From: Clostridium sp. K13
Lineage (GTDB): Bacteria; Bacillota; Clostridia; Clostridiales; Clostridiaceae
Length of the DNA: 64,000 nucleotides
Assembly (NCBI RefSeq): GCF_019734195.1
Contig: NZ_JAASHM010000019.1
Coordinates: 1-64,000, forward strand
Direction of reading: 5' to 3'
A program made the translations under genes and the position numbers. Shown in pieces: positions 45,104-56,118 of the stretch. Numbering within the stretch: the first letter of the stretch is position 1; the number at the start of each line of letters is the position of its first letter. Under the pieces are notes generated by a model. The model made no database searches and was not told the DNA's origin. It worked only from the letters and a program-made list of their open reading frames with translations.

Positions 45104-45544
45104 ATGAATTATGAAATTGTAAATTTAGAAGAAAAGATAATAGTAGGGGTTAGTGCTATTACAAGTAATGAAGATCCTAAGATGGAGAAAGTTATTGGGG
45201 GGCTTTGGGAAAAGTTATATCAAGATGGAATTAATAAAATAATAAAAAATAAAGTAAATGAATATGCAATAGGTCTTTATTCAGATTATGAAAATAATAA
45301 ATATTGTGTTACAGTAGGTAATGAAGTAACAAGTGTAAAGAACGAAGAGCTTACAGTAAAGAAGATTCCAGCAGGAAAGTATGCTAAGTTCTCTATAGAG
45401 GGACATATGCAAAAGTCAGTTTCAAAAGCTTGGAATGAGATTTGGCAAATAGATTTAGATAGAAGTTATAAGGCTGATTTTGAAGAATATTTAAATTCAG
45501 ATTTTGATAATGCTAAAATAAATATTTATATTTCTTTAAATTAA
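45104..45544 (+). CDS. GyrI-like/AraC effector-binding domain protein
   Basis: A 146-residue stand-alone effector-binding domain, the fold of GyrI/SbmC and the ligand domain of Rob/BmrR. It begins MNYEIVNLEEKIIVGVS, with the central beta strand KKIPAGKYAKFSIEGH and closing FEEYL and KINIYI. These proteins bind or hydrolyse small hydrophobic or cyclic compounds. Pairing with a WYL regulator through the palindrome suggests it is the regulator's target. ATG at 45104 follows ATGGAGG; the earlier in-frame ATG lies in that ribosome site. Confidence 0.8.
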   Translation: MNYEIVNLEEKIIVGVSAITSNEDPKMEKVIGGLWEKLYQDGINKIIKNKVNEYAIGLYSDYENNKYCVTVGNEVTSVKNEELTVKKIPAGKYAKFSIEGHMQKSVSKAWNEIWQIDLDRSYKADFEEYLNSDFDNAKINIYISLN

Positions 45545-45582
45545 ATTTATATTTAGAAACTATAAAAGGAGATTAAAGTTAT

Positions 45583-46455
45583 ATGCATGAGGTTATTGCA
45601 AAAGGAATATTATCTAGAACTAATGGAATGAATATTTATAGAGGATGTACTCATGGATGTATATATTGTGATGCAAGAAGTATTTGTTATGGAATGGATC
45701 ATGTTTTTGAAAATATAGAAATTAAAGCTAATGCACCAGAGTTATTAGAAGCTGCACTTAAGAAAAAAAGAAAAAAGTGTATGATAGGAACAGGTGCAAT
45801 GAGTGATCCATATATTCAATTAGAAGAAAAGCTGCAAAATACAAGAAAGTGTTTAGAGATAATTGAAAAGTATGGATTTGGATTAGCAATACAAACTAAA
45901 TCTAACAGAATATTAAGGGATTTAGAATTATTAAAAAGTATAAATAATAAATCAAAGTGTGTTGTACAGATGACATTAACAACTTATAATGAAGATTTAT
46001 GTAAAATAATAGAGCCTAATGTTTCTACAACAAAGGAACGTTTTGAAGTATTAAAAATAATGAGGGATAATGGAATTCCTACAGTAGTTTGGATATGTCC
46101 TATATTGCCATATATAAATGATACTGAAGAAAATATAAGGGGAATATTGAATTATTGTATAGAAGCTAAAGTTAAAGGAATTATAGTATTTGGTATTGGT
46201 TTAACATTAAGAGATGGAAATAGAGAGTATTATTATAAAAATCTAGATAAGAATTTTAAAGGTTTGAAAGAAAAATATATAAGTAGGTATGGGAATAGTT
46301 ATGAAGTAGTAAGTGAAAATCATGAAATATTAATGAAAATTATTAAAGAAACCTGTAAGAAGAATAATATTATTTGTGGGCTGGAGGAAGTTTTTGAATA
46401 CATGAAAACTTTTGAAGAGAAAAATAATGAAATTCAAGTAAGGTTTGATATATAG
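45583..46455 (+). CDS. radical SAM protein, SPL family
   Basis: A 290-residue radical SAM enzyme. The cluster motif is CTHGCIYC with Cys22, Cys26 and Cys29, a C-x3-C-x2-C triad. It starts HEVIAKGILSRTNGMNIYRG, which with IGTGAMSDPY marks the spore-photoproduct-lyase-like Rv2578c group rather than true SplB. Substrate is unknown. AAAGGAG precedes the ATG. It may form a unit with the upstream effector-domain gene (38-base gap). Confidence 0.85.
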   Translation: MHEVIAKGILSRTNGMNIYRGCTHGCIYCDARSICYGMDHVFENIEIKANAPELLEAALKKKRKKCMIGTGAMSDPYIQLEEKLQNTRKCLEIIEKYGFGLAIQTKSNRILRDLELLKSINNKSKCVVQMTLTTYNEDLCKIIEPNVSTTKERFEVLKIMRDNGIPTVVWICPILPYINDTEENIRGILNYCIEAKVKGIIVFGIGLTLRDGNREYYYKNLDKNFKGLKEKYISRYGNSYEVVSENHEILMKIIKETCKKNNIICGLEEVFEYMKTFEEKNNEIQVRFDI

Positions 46456-46520
46456 TCTTAGATATGAGATAAGAATATATTTTGTATTAGTATTAATAAA
46501 TATAATGCTAATACATGTTT

Positions 46521-47702
<1,182 letters not shown>

Positions 47703-47711
47703 AAAATCCTC

Positions 47712-49266
47712 CTAAGTATTTATTGGAATTCTTATAAATAGATTATTAATACTATACTCTATATACTCTGAATCAACTATATTAGAATCAGATCTTATAC
47801 TCATAAGGCTATTTAATTGAGTTTTATTATTATATATTTTTGCTATTGAACTAAAGGTTCCTAATAAATTTAATTCTCCGTATCCTAAATCTTTATTAGG
47901 ATACTTATAATTAGGATTTCTTAATGTACCATAAATAAGATAGCTTCTAATTTTATTTGAATACATACTTATATCATTACTTTTAAGTATTCCCCACTGA
48001 AGGAGTAGAGCACAAACACAAACAGTTATAGCCGTAGCTGCGGAACTACCAGAAAGTGTAGTAGAGCCGCCACCGGGCTTTGTTGTTAGAACATTTACTC
48101 CTATAGTAGCTATGTCAGGTTTAATTCTACCTATATTATAATCCCATCCTTTACCGGACTCAGCTAAAACTACTTGGTTTTCTCCATAATATGCAACTGA
48201 AACTGTATTTTGAGTAGTAGAAGGAAGCGTTAAGGTAGTAGTATTATTGGGTTCCATAAACACTAAACCACTTGGAAGGGTTATATGTGGTGGTAGCCAT
48301 ATATCATATCTACCACCAATTATATATTCACCAATTAATTTGATCTTCCATGATCCAGGTTTTAAGTTTTTAAATTGAATGCTAATTACATTAGATCCCG
48401 TAAAGTTATCTGGAAGACGATATGAAACAGTAATTTCTGTTGAAGTGAAAACAAATTTATATTTTTCAATTTTATTTATTTTAGACTTTATAATTTGAGA
48501 TGATTCTCCAGTAGGTGATATAATTTCAACTGAAGCGCTATTAGGTTTTTGTATTCAGATATTAAAACTAAGATGTTTAATTGCTCTTGGAATTTTTAAT
48601 TCTTGAGTTGATATATCATTTTTAGATTTTATATATCCAGTTGTATGACCTTCAGCAGCACCTTCATTTCCCACACCTGTAACTAAGCAAAGCCCCCTTA
48701 TTAATGCAAGTGAATTTAAATAGCGGCTAATAAGGTTTCTACCGTCATGGCTACCTTCAGTTGAACCAAAGCCTGTATAGATAACCATGGCTTTATTTTT
48801 TAATTTAAAGAATTCTTTTTTTAAAAACTCTAATCCAGCAACACATTCTGAAGTATTATAAATAGGCACATCATCTATTAAGTTATCCTTTAACATAGAC
48901 TTAAAATTAGTAGATTCCATAAGCTTAACAATTATGAAATTACATTTATGAGCTACACCTTGAAATTCGCTCGTAGTACCCCTAGCACCTATAATTCCAG
49001 CTATTTTGGTACCATGTCCACGTTCGTCTTTAGTTGGAAGAATGCTATACGGATTTTCATTGTTTTTATAAGCTTTTATAGCTGAATTTATTTCTTAAGA
49101 GTCTTTCTCTATCTTCAGGCAGAAAGGATACAACTGCTAAGGTACTAGAAATTATATCTCCAGCAGCCTAAGAAATTTTATCTATTTCTTCTTTAAAGTT
49201 ACCTCTATATTCTACTAAAAAATTCTCAGTCAATGGATCGAAATAAAAAGACTTTTTATTATTCAT
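47712..49266 (-). pseudogene. Csp-like subtilisin protease, copy B, damaged
   Basis: The start MNNKKSFYFDP reads into a stop after about 32 codons, and a frameshift and the loss of the Asp region follow. The His region is intact (ERGHGTKIAG), as is the long middle, with TGA at 48555-48557 at a position where copy A has Trp (LEIW versus FNI-stop). The C-terminal part keeps the Ser region as GSSAAT instead of GTSxAxP. Copies A and B lie 9 bases apart in one direction, like the tandem csp genes of spore-formers. Both are clearly broken. Confidence 0.75.
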
Positions 49267-49488
49267 TATGGTATCTCCAAAACTTAATAATACTCAATAT
49301 ATTAAGTTAAATCTCAATTAATGAATTAAATTTATAGATTAACAAATACTACAATTAGAATTTAAATTATTGTGAAATCATAAGTTATAATAGATAGTTA
49401 TAGGAGTTAAAATAATAATGGTATTAAAAAAATAATATTAAAGATTCTAATTTTCCACCTACTTTTTAGTGGGGTTATAAATAATTTT

Positions 49489-50460
49489 ATGAATGTATAT
49501 GGTATAACCATTTCAGATAAACCTATAAATGCAAGTGTATTACTATATACATATAAAGATAAATATATAAGTGAAATAAAAGAAGAGCTTGAGAAAATTG
49601 AAAATAATAATAAAGATAAAATAAGTTTTAATTTTTATGATGCAAAGAAAAGTCAAGAGTTGCAAAATAAGCAATTAGAAGAAGTACTTAAAAATGGAAC
49701 TGATATAATATTATTAAGTATGGTAGATATAGGTTATGATAAATATTTAGTAGATAAAATTAAAGAAGAAAACATACCAGTAATATTTTTTTATAGGGAA
49801 CCATTTTCTTTAGTAAACATAAAATTATATGGAAAAGCAGTATTTGTGGGTAATGATTCAGAAGAGGCAGGAATCTTACAGGGAGAAATAATTACAGAGT
49901 TATGGAAGAAAAATAAAAAAATATTTGATAGAAATGATGATAATATACTTCAGTATATTCTTATCAAGGGAGAAAAAAATAATTTAGATGCAAAACTAAG
50001 AAGTGAGTATGTTATAAAAACTATAAATAAAAATGGTGTTGATAATATTGAAATTGCATCTGAATTTTGTAATTGGGATAGAGATATTGCTAAAAATAGA
50101 GTAAAATCACTTTTATTACAGTATGGAAACTCTATAGAAGCGATTATTTGTAATAATGATGAGATGGCAATAGGAAGTGTAATTGCTTTAGAGGAATTTG
50201 GATATAGTTCAAAAGAAAAAGTTATTATTGTTGGAGTAGATGGTACAGAAGAGGCTATAAACCTAATTAAACAAGGAAAGATGTCTGGAACAGTTGTGCA
50301 GCAACCATATAAAATGTCAGATGCATTATATAAAATATCTATAAATGTGGTAGAAGGAAAACAACCACTTGAAAATACAGGATATAGTTTTGATAGTAGC
50401 GGTATAGGAGTACGTATACCATATACAAAATATATTATAAATGAACAGTTATTAAAATAA
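49489..50460 (+). CDS. sugar-binding protein (galactose/ribose type), probable 5' frameshift
   Basis: A 323-residue type 1 periplasmic-binding-protein fold resembling MglB: two lobes with VFVGNDSEEAGILQGE, the hinge region AIICNNDEMAIGSV, GVDGTEEAINLI and VVQQPYKM. Upstream, ATG at 49418 with GGAG would give a signal-peptide-like sequence (MVLKK, then IILKILIFHLLFSG) if a run of seven A residues (49426-49432) had eight. So the true protein is probably secreted and the 5' end shows an indel. No transport ATPase or permease is nearby; it may feed a sensor kinase or a distant transporter. Confidence 0.75.
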   Translation: MNVYGITISDKPINASVLLYTYKDKYISEIKEELEKIENNNKDKISFNFYDAKKSQELQNKQLEEVLKNGTDIILLSMVDIGYDKYLVDKIKEENIPVIFFYREPFSLVNIKLYGKAVFVGNDSEEAGILQGEIITELWKKNKKIFDRNDDNILQYILIKGEKNNLDAKLRSEYVIKTINKNGVDNIEIASEFCNWDRDIAKNRVKSLLLQYGNSIEAIICNNDEMAIGSVIALEEFGYSSKEKVIIVGVDGTEEAINLIKQGKMSGTVVQQPYKMSDALYKISINVVEGKQPLENTGYSFDSSGIGVRIPYTKYIINEQLLK

Positions 50461-50463
50461 AGG

Positions 50464-50510
50464 AACTAGTAGGGTAAACTATTTATAAGTAGTTTACTCT
50501 ATTAGTTTTT
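50464..50510. terminator. terminator after the sugar-binding gene
   Basis: AACTAGTAGGGTAAACTA pairs with TAGTTTACTCTATTAGTT (one mismatch), followed by TTTTATTT. Confidence 0.8.
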
Positions 50511-50573
50511 TATTTTAATTTAAATAAGTAATGATATGAAAACTAGGAATAAATGTTCAAAGTGAAAAGTTAG

Positions 50574-51263
50574 TTATATTAAATAAATTTTTTCATAATA
50601 ATATATCCAGAATGCTTGTAAAAATAGTATTAAACTACAAAGCCAGACTGCTTTAATGCTTAATATAAGCGATATTAAAGTTCCAGGAATAGTTCCAAAA
50701 CCAAAAGAAAAGGTGAGAATTGTAAAAGTAATTAATTTTTTTAATGATTCATTATTTTTCTTATCTAATGCACTAAATAGTAATATACCAACAGTTCTAA
50801 TATTGCCAGTACATATAGTTGTATTAAATCCTGTACCAAGACAGTCTCTAAATAAACATAATTGATAGCCCATAAGAAATGATACTAAGTTTGTAACTAT
50901 AACATCAGGAAAAGATTTAGGAATTAAGCCTATTAAAAATAAAGAAATACTTTCTAAAATAAGAGCAAATTTTCTCCAATCACCTTTAAATTTAAAATTA
51001 GTAAGTATAGCTCTAATTAATTCACTAAATGCAGCTCCTAGGATACAAGTCATAATAGGAAGAAAGTAACTTAGTGCTTCTAACCACTCTCCAAGTGCAA
51101 TATTAATTCCTAATTTAGACATATTAGCTGTATGCATATTAGCTAATATATTATTTCTAGTTATATATGTATATCCATTCATATAGCCTCCCACAAAGGT
51201 TACTATCATAATAAATAATGGCCTTTCCCAAGGAGGAATTCTTTTTATTTTATCATTTTTCAT
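50574..51263 (-). CDS. YoaK family membrane protein (DUF1275)
   Basis: About 229 residues with six hydrophobic helices. The family signature near the N-terminus is GGYMNGYTYITRNN, followed by ANMHTANM. Members are uncharacterised integral membrane proteins. The start MKNDKIKRIPPW at 51263 has AAAGGTG upstream; the longer ATG at 51284 lacks one. Monocistronic on the minus strand. Confidence 0.85.
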   Translation of the reverse strand: MKNDKIKRIPPWERPLFIMIVTFVGGYMNGYTYITRNNILANMHTANMSKLGINIALGEWLEALSYFLPIMTCILGAAFSELIRAILTNFKFKGDWRKFALILESISLFLIGLIPKSFPDVIVTNLVSFLMGYQLCLFRDCLGTGFNTTICTGNIRTVGILLFSALDKKNNESLKKLITFTILTFSFGFGTIPGTLISLILSIKAVWLCSLILFLQAFWIYYYEKIYLI

Positions 51264-51511
51264 ATAATTCACCTTTGTTATCAAAAAATAAGCATAGATA
51301 TAGTATTCCCTAAAAATATTAAATATTTTAAATAGAAATTATTATGTTAAAGAATATAAAGTGTAAATAAAAAATAAATATGTTTATAGATATTTATAAA
51401 TAAGTTATGATAGCTAATGAAACAGTTAAATAGATCACTAGCTTTATTTGTTGAAAATAATTTTTAGGTTAGAGATTCTATGTGTTTAAATAAATTGAAC
51501 TGGAGATAAAA

Positions 51512-52660
51512 ATGAATAAAGAATTAAGTATATCAAAAATTACAGGTTATGATAGGTTTAAATGTAGTGCAGATAAATGCAAATTTACATGTTGTGAAGG
51601 ATGGGACATAAATGTAGATGAGGATACTTTTAATAAGTGGAAAAATGAAGAAAGTAAATTTAATTATATTTTACAGAATTTAAAATTAAAAGAGTCTGGA
51701 GAGAAAAAGGAATACTTTTTAGATAAATATACTCATGAGACATGCCCATTATTAGATGAAAATGGATTATGTAAAATAGTAAAGAACCATGGAGATGAAT
51801 ATATATCTTTAACGTGTCAAACATTTCCTAGAATAAAAAATATATTAGGAGATAGAAATGAGTTTACTTTATCGTGCTCTTGTCCAGAAGTTATAGAAAT
51901 TATAAGTAATATTGATGGAAAGATTAATATGATATGTAAAGATAATAATGCTTCTATAGATTCTTCATTAGAGTTTAAAGTAAGAGAAACTTTAATTAGT
52001 GTAATTCAGCATAATGAATTAGCATTAGAATATAAACTAATAATTTGTTTCCAGATGCTATTAGCTATTTTAGAAAATGTACATATTCAAAAGAGAAGAC
52101 TATTTACAGAAATAGAAGAATATAAAGATAAAGAATATATGAAAGAGCTTGAAGACATGTATAGTAAAGTAAATTTAAATATAGATGAGTCTATAGAAGA
52201 ACTTAATAATTTATTTTTAGATATAGTAGAAAACTATAGAGATGTTTCTGGGCTAGAAAATATTTTAGAGGAGATTTCAGGTTTTGCAGAAGAAATAGAA
52301 ATAGAATATCTTTGTGAACAGTGGGATGATTACAAAGGAAAATTCGAAAAATATGATGAACTTATTGAAAATTGCATAGTATCTAAAGTTTTAGCTAGTT
52401 GTAATAGTAGTGATATTGAAGAGGTAGTAATTTCCTTCGAAATGATTATATTAGAATATTTACTAATTAGATATGCACTTTTCTTAAAATATTGTATTAG
52501 TGAAGAAGAAGGATTAGATATACAAAATATAAAGGATTATATAGTGGTATTTTCAAGAGTTATTGGAAATAATACTGAAGCTGTTATAGAGTTCATTAAT
52601 GAAGGTTTTGGTAGTGAAATTTTAGATGTAGGATATATATGCTTTATAAGTTTATATTAA
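51512..52660 (+). CDS. FliB-like (flagellin lysine N-methylase) protein
   Basis: A 382-residue protein beginning with the Cys cluster Cys18, Cys23, Cys27, Cys28 (FKCSADKCKFTCCEGW) and a second cluster in CPLLDENGLCKI and LTCQTFPRI, as in FliB and YkgJ-type metal-binding proteins. FliB methylates lysines of flagellin in enteric bacteria, but no flagellar genes are near, so the clostridial substrate may differ. The C-terminal two thirds is helical and acidic. GGAG precedes the ATG. Single-gene unit. Confidence 0.8.
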   Translation: MNKELSISKITGYDRFKCSADKCKFTCCEGWDINVDEDTFNKWKNEESKFNYILQNLKLKESGEKKEYFLDKYTHETCPLLDENGLCKIVKNHGDEYISLTCQTFPRIKNILGDRNEFTLSCSCPEVIEIISNIDGKINMICKDNNASIDSSLEFKVRETLISVIQHNELALEYKLIICFQMLLAILENVHIQKRRLFTEIEEYKDKEYMKELEDMYSKVNLNIDESIEELNNLFLDIVENYRDVSGLENILEEISGFAEEIEIEYLCEQWDDYKGKFEKYDELIENCIVSKVLASCNSSDIEEVVISFEMIILEYLLIRYALFLKYCISEEEGLDIQNIKDYIVVFSRVIGNNTEAVIEFINEGFGSEILDVGYICFISLY

Positions 52661-52779
52661 CATAGTAAATTATTATCTATAAAATCTGTAGTATTAGTAT
52701 AAATTTAATAAATAGTCAAATAATATTTATTAATGCTATTTACCCTTGTTAAATTAATACAAAGATTTTGGAGGATAAA

Positions 52780-53517
52780 ATGAAATTAAATAATAATATA
52801 TATGTTTTAAAATTAAAATCAGCTATGAATCCAGAAGAATTTATATATCCAACACTGATAAAGAATGATGATAAAATTTTACTAATTGATACTGGTAATC
52901 CAGGTCAGTTTGGAGAAATAAAAAATGCAATTGAAAATGAAGGACTTAGCTTTGATAAACTAGTAGCTATAATACTCACTCACCAAGACATAGATCATGT
53001 AGGTACAGCTTATGAAATTATCAATGCAATTCCTAATGTTCAAGTTCTTGCTTCAGAAGTTGAAGAAAAATATATAAATGGAAGTAAAACTCCTACAAAA
53101 TTAACTTATTTAGAAGATAATTTTAATGATTTACCAGAACAAGCAAAGTTATTATACGAAAAGATGAAAAAATTTTATAATTGTAATAAGGTTAATATAG
53201 ATTTGACTTTAAGTGATGGATATACTATTCCTGGCTTTGAGAATATAATAGTTTTAGATACTGCTGGGCATACCCCTGGTCATATAAGTTTATATGATAA
53301 GGAAAGTAAAACATTAATAGTTGGAGATGCCTTTATAATTAAAGATGAAAGTTTAAGCTTTACAGCTTCTGATTTAAATTTTAATGATGAAATGTATTTA
53401 AAATCAATAAGGAAGTTATGTAATTACGATATAAATACAGTTATTTGTTATCATGGCGGAGTTTATAATAATAATGTAAATGATAATATCAAGATACTAG
53501 CTAATAAAAAATATTAA
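52780..53517 (+). CDS. MBL-fold metallo-hydrolase
   Basis: A 245-residue metallo-beta-lactamase-fold hydrolase. The metal motif THQDIDH (His68, Asp70, Asp72, His73) is a variant of HxHxDH, followed by TAGHTPGH, VGDAF and a late YHGG. It is of the glyoxalase II-like group; substrate unknown. Start at 52780 (MKLNNN) follows TTGGAGG; an in-frame TTG twelve bases upstream overlaps it. Confidence 0.85.
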   Translation: MKLNNNIYVLKLKSAMNPEEFIYPTLIKNDDKILLIDTGNPGQFGEIKNAIENEGLSFDKLVAIILTHQDIDHVGTAYEIINAIPNVQVLASEVEEKYINGSKTPTKLTYLEDNFNDLPEQAKLLYEKMKKFYNCNKVNIDLTLSDGYTIPGFENIIVLDTAGHTPGHISLYDKESKTLIVGDAFIIKDESLSFTASDLNFNDEMYLKSIRKLCNYDINTVICYHGGVYNNNVNDNIKILANKKY

Positions 53518-53526
53518 TTTTAGGTA

Positions 53527-53620
53527 TTACATCAATAAAAAAAATTATGTTATACTTTGAAAGACAATGCGTTGTACCTATGGTCATACCACTTGCCATA
53601 GGTACAAACGCATTTTTTAT
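53527..53620 (+). promoter_or_regulatory. promoter with immediate leader terminator, recA remnant
   Basis: TTACAT (53527-53532) and an extended -10 TGTTATACT (TATACT at 53551-53556) predict a start near 53563. The transcript folds at once into a large hairpin: AATGCGTT-GTACCTATGG with CCATAGGTAC-AAACGCATT (one extra A), then TTTTTATTTT. This is a terminator within the first 60 bases, ahead of the remnant coding region, implying attenuation or a small RNA. Confidence 0.6.
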
Positions 53621-53649
53621 TTTATTAGAAAAAGATGGAGAGGATATAG

Positions 53650-54013
53650 ATGAATATTGATAATGAGAAATTAAGAGCAATAGAAAGTGTTATGGGGCAA
53701 ATAGGAAAACAGTTTGGAAAAGGTTCAATTTATAAAAAATGGCCATACTTTTTTAGGGAATAGAACTAGGGTAAAAGTAATTAAAAATAAGGTTGCACCG
53801 CCATTTAAACAAGTAGAATTTGATATTATGTATAATGAAGGAATTTCAAGAGAAGGAAATTTAGTAGATGTTGGTGTAAATGAAGGAATCGTTGAAATAA
53901 GTGGAGCTTGGTTCTCTTATAATGATATAAGACTTGGACAAGGAAGAGAAAATTCTAAGATGTACTTAAAAGAAAATACAGATATTGCTTTAGAAATAGA
54001 AAATATAATATAA
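53650..54013 (+). pseudogene. recA: internally deleted recA remnant
   Basis: The first 28 codons match the RecA N-terminus ([20 protein letters not shown]), then the frame shifts and stops at 53761. The next frame resumes with the RecA C-terminal core: [48 protein letters not shown]. The ATPase core (roughly residues 30-235 of RecA, including Walker A and B) is absent. GGAGAGG precedes the ATG. A functional recA must be elsewhere; this is a duplicated, gutted copy. Confidence 0.85.
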
Positions 54014-54017
54014 ATTA

Positions 54018-54302
54018 GTGAAAATTTTTAGTTCGCCAACAGATAGTATAAATGCTTATATTTTATTTAAGGCATTTTTCACTGTTATTGGAATGTCTAT
54101 TATAATGACACTTATAGGTGGAGTACTAGCATTTGGATTTAATATAGAGGTTTTGAAAGAATTTACAATATGCTGGCCACGAAAGTTTTGTGTAGTTATT
54201 TTCTTAGAACTTATTATTGTACAACCTATAGCAAGAAAGGTTATGAGAATTATGCATGAAAAGAGTGATAATTCTTTAGAGTTAGAAAAAGACATTGCAT
54301 AA
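54018..54302 (+). CDS. small membrane protein, DUF2798-like
   Basis: A 94-residue protein with two hydrophobic helices (about residues 14-40 and 50-75). The pattern N-x-YILFKAFFTVIGMSIIMT followed by WPRKFCVVIFLELIIVQPIA resembles one DUF2798 unit; family members often have two, so it may be truncated at the front. It starts with GTG without a clear ribosome site, four bases after the recA remnant. Probably real but possibly part of the decay. Confidence 0.5.
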   Translation: MKIFSSPTDSINAYILFKAFFTVIGMSIIMTLIGGVLAFGFNIEVLKEFTICWPRKFCVVIFLELIIVQPIARKVMRIMHEKSDNSLELEKDIA

Positions 54303-54641
54303 TTAAATAAAATTGCGAAGGAAAATAAAAGTTAAGGGCCTAACAGCCAAGGTAAAGTGATTAATATAGCTTGCGCTAATTAATCATAGGTAAGTGTTTG
54401 CTGACGCAAACGTTAAAGAGTTAAGGATAAAATTACTTCGTAATTCCTTTGAATATATATTTTAGAAGCTTCGTAAGACGTTTCTTCCTTAACTAGCCGC
54501 AAGGCCCTTACCATTGACGTAGTCAATTTTTAACCTTTTTGAACTAGCGAAGCGCTGTTCAAAAAACTTAACCGGACAAAGGCCCTTAACTAAATAAATT
54601 GCTTCACAATTTATTAATATAGGGTATTAAAAATATAAGAG
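54303..54641. repeat. nested hairpin array containing three-way-junction copy 3
   Basis: No gene. A 12-bp inverted repeat AGTTAAGGGCCT/AGGCCCTTAACT (54330-54341, 54580-54591) encloses a row of hairpins: TGATTAATATAGC/GCTAATTAATCA, GTTTGC-TGAC-GCAAAC, ATTGAC-GTA-GTCAAT and GAACTAGCG-AAG-CGCTGTTC. In its middle AGTTAAGG/CCTTAACT (54419-54494) holds two hairpins (AATTAC-TTC-GTAATT and AGAAGCTTCGTAAGACGTTTCT), the same plan as in the purine operon. AATAAATTG-CTTCA-CAATTTATT follows (54593-54615). Confidence 0.7.
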
Positions 54642-55154
54642 TTAAGTTATATAAACTGTAGTTCCATAAGGAATATTATCATAAATCCATTTAGCATTTA
54701 CTTTAGCAAGTCTTATACATCCATTACTAATTTTAAATCCAAGTCTACCATCTCTAATAGTATTATCTAAGTTATATAAAATTGAGTGAAATAAATAGTT
54801 TCCTTTAAATTGTGTATAGTAATAACAAATATATCCATGATCTTCTCCGAAAGAATAACCTTTTGCCCCAACTTTAAAGGTTCCTAAGGGTGTAGGAGTA
54901 GATGATTTTCCAATAGAGCAAAGGTAGTTTTTTTGTAATTTCCAGTTATTTTTAGATCCTAAAAAAATATTTACTTTGAAATTTTTAGTATCTACCCAAA
55001 TTAGATATTTAGTACTACTAGATAGATTGTTTTTATTTACAAAATCTGTAGAGGTATTAATATAATTTGATGAATCCCTAAGATTATGGGATATTATAGA
55101 TTTTTTAAAAATATAATGATGATATGAATTTTTTATTTTATTATAAAAGTTCAT
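54642..55154 (-). CDS. L,D-transpeptidase (YkuD domain)
   Basis: A 170-residue YkuD-fold enzyme that would cross-link peptidoglycan through meso-DAP. The catalytic motif is SNGCIRL with Cys146 and Arg148, with His123 in LFHS; YLIWVDTKN and TPLGTF mark the fold. The expected signal peptide or membrane anchor is absent: the N-terminal 40 residues are polar, and the ribosome site is distant, so the 5' end may be truncated or altered. Confidence 0.8.
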   Translation of the reverse strand: MNFYNKIKNSYHHYIFKKSIISHNLRDSSNYINTSTDFVNKNNLSSSTKYLIWVDTKNFKVNIFLGSKNNWKLQKNYLCSIGKSSTPTPLGTFKVGAKGYSFGEDHGYICYYYTQFKGNYLFHSILYNLDNTIRDGRLGFKISNGCIRLAKVNAKWIYDNIPYGTTVYIT

Positions 55155-55371
55155 AGGCTTATTTTATTAAAACTCCTAAATTTTTATTATATTATATAGT
55201 ACGAAAAAATAGTATTAGTGAAATAGTATTATAAATAAAGATAGAAGTTTAAGAAAATATGTTAAAATAGTTATTAATTTAAAGTTTAAATTACTTCTAA
55301 AACTTATTTTTATACAAATACTAAATTAGAGAAATATAAAAATTATTAAATCTAAGGAGGTGGGTATTTTT

Positions 55372-56074
55372 ATGATAAATAATTTTTTTAGTAATGAAAC
55401 ATTTAGGATATCAGCAGTTATAATGTTTAAAATAGTTTTATGTGTAATACTTACTGGAGCTATAGGATATAATAGAGAAAAAAAGGGAATGGTAGTAGGT
55501 ATAAGAACTCACGTTATGGTTGGACTTGTTGGTTTGTTAATTCAAATAACATCATTAGAATATTATCGTATTAATGGTGGAGATAATGACGTGTTTAGAT
55601 TAGCAGGACAATATATTTCAGGAATTGGATTTTTAGGAGCTGGAACTATATTAAAAGATAAAAGAAGTGTAAAAGGCTTAACTACTGCAGCATCAATATG
55701 CTTTGCAGCCATAATAGGACTAGCTGTAGGAACAGGTATATATATTCCTTCAAGTGTAGTTACACTTGTTGCTTATGCATTTTTAAATGATATATTTAAA
55801 ATAAAGAATTTAGTATCTGAGTCTAGAAATTTACATGCACATATTGAGGTTGGAATAAATGGTAATATAGCTAGTACAGTAGAAGCAATAAAGGATATGA
55901 TAAGAGGTGTAGGTGGTGATATTGTATCTATTGAAATACAAAAAAAAATCTAATAGTGATGGAGTTAGAGTTAGATTTAAAATAAATATTGATGATGAAC
56001 TTGATATAAGTGATATATTAACAGAAATTATGATTATAAGTGAAGTTGATAAGGTAGAATTAATAGAACATTAA
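55372..56074 (+). pseudogene. MgtC/SapB family protein with A-run frameshift
   Basis: The first 193 codons encode four or five membrane helices typical of MgtC/SapB (TGAIGYNREKKG, GIRTHVMVGL, QYISGIGFLGAG). A run of nine A residues at 55940-55948 puts a stop right after; with eight A the frame continues SNSDGVRVRFKI to a TAA at 56072, giving the normal C-terminal ACT-like domain. So this is a one-base insertion, a slippage-regulated gene or a sequencing error. Start at 55372 follows AAGGAGG; the earlier GTG lies inside it. Confidence 0.8.
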
Positions 56075-56083
56075 TATATAAAT

Positions 56084-56118
56084 AAAAAAATCCACAATTT
56101 ATATTGTGGATCTTTTTT
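56084..56118. terminator. bidirectional terminator
   Basis: AAAAAAATCCACAAT pairs with ATTGTGGATCTTTTTT around a short loop. It serves the mgtC gene and the convergent FUSC pseudogene. Confidence 0.8.
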
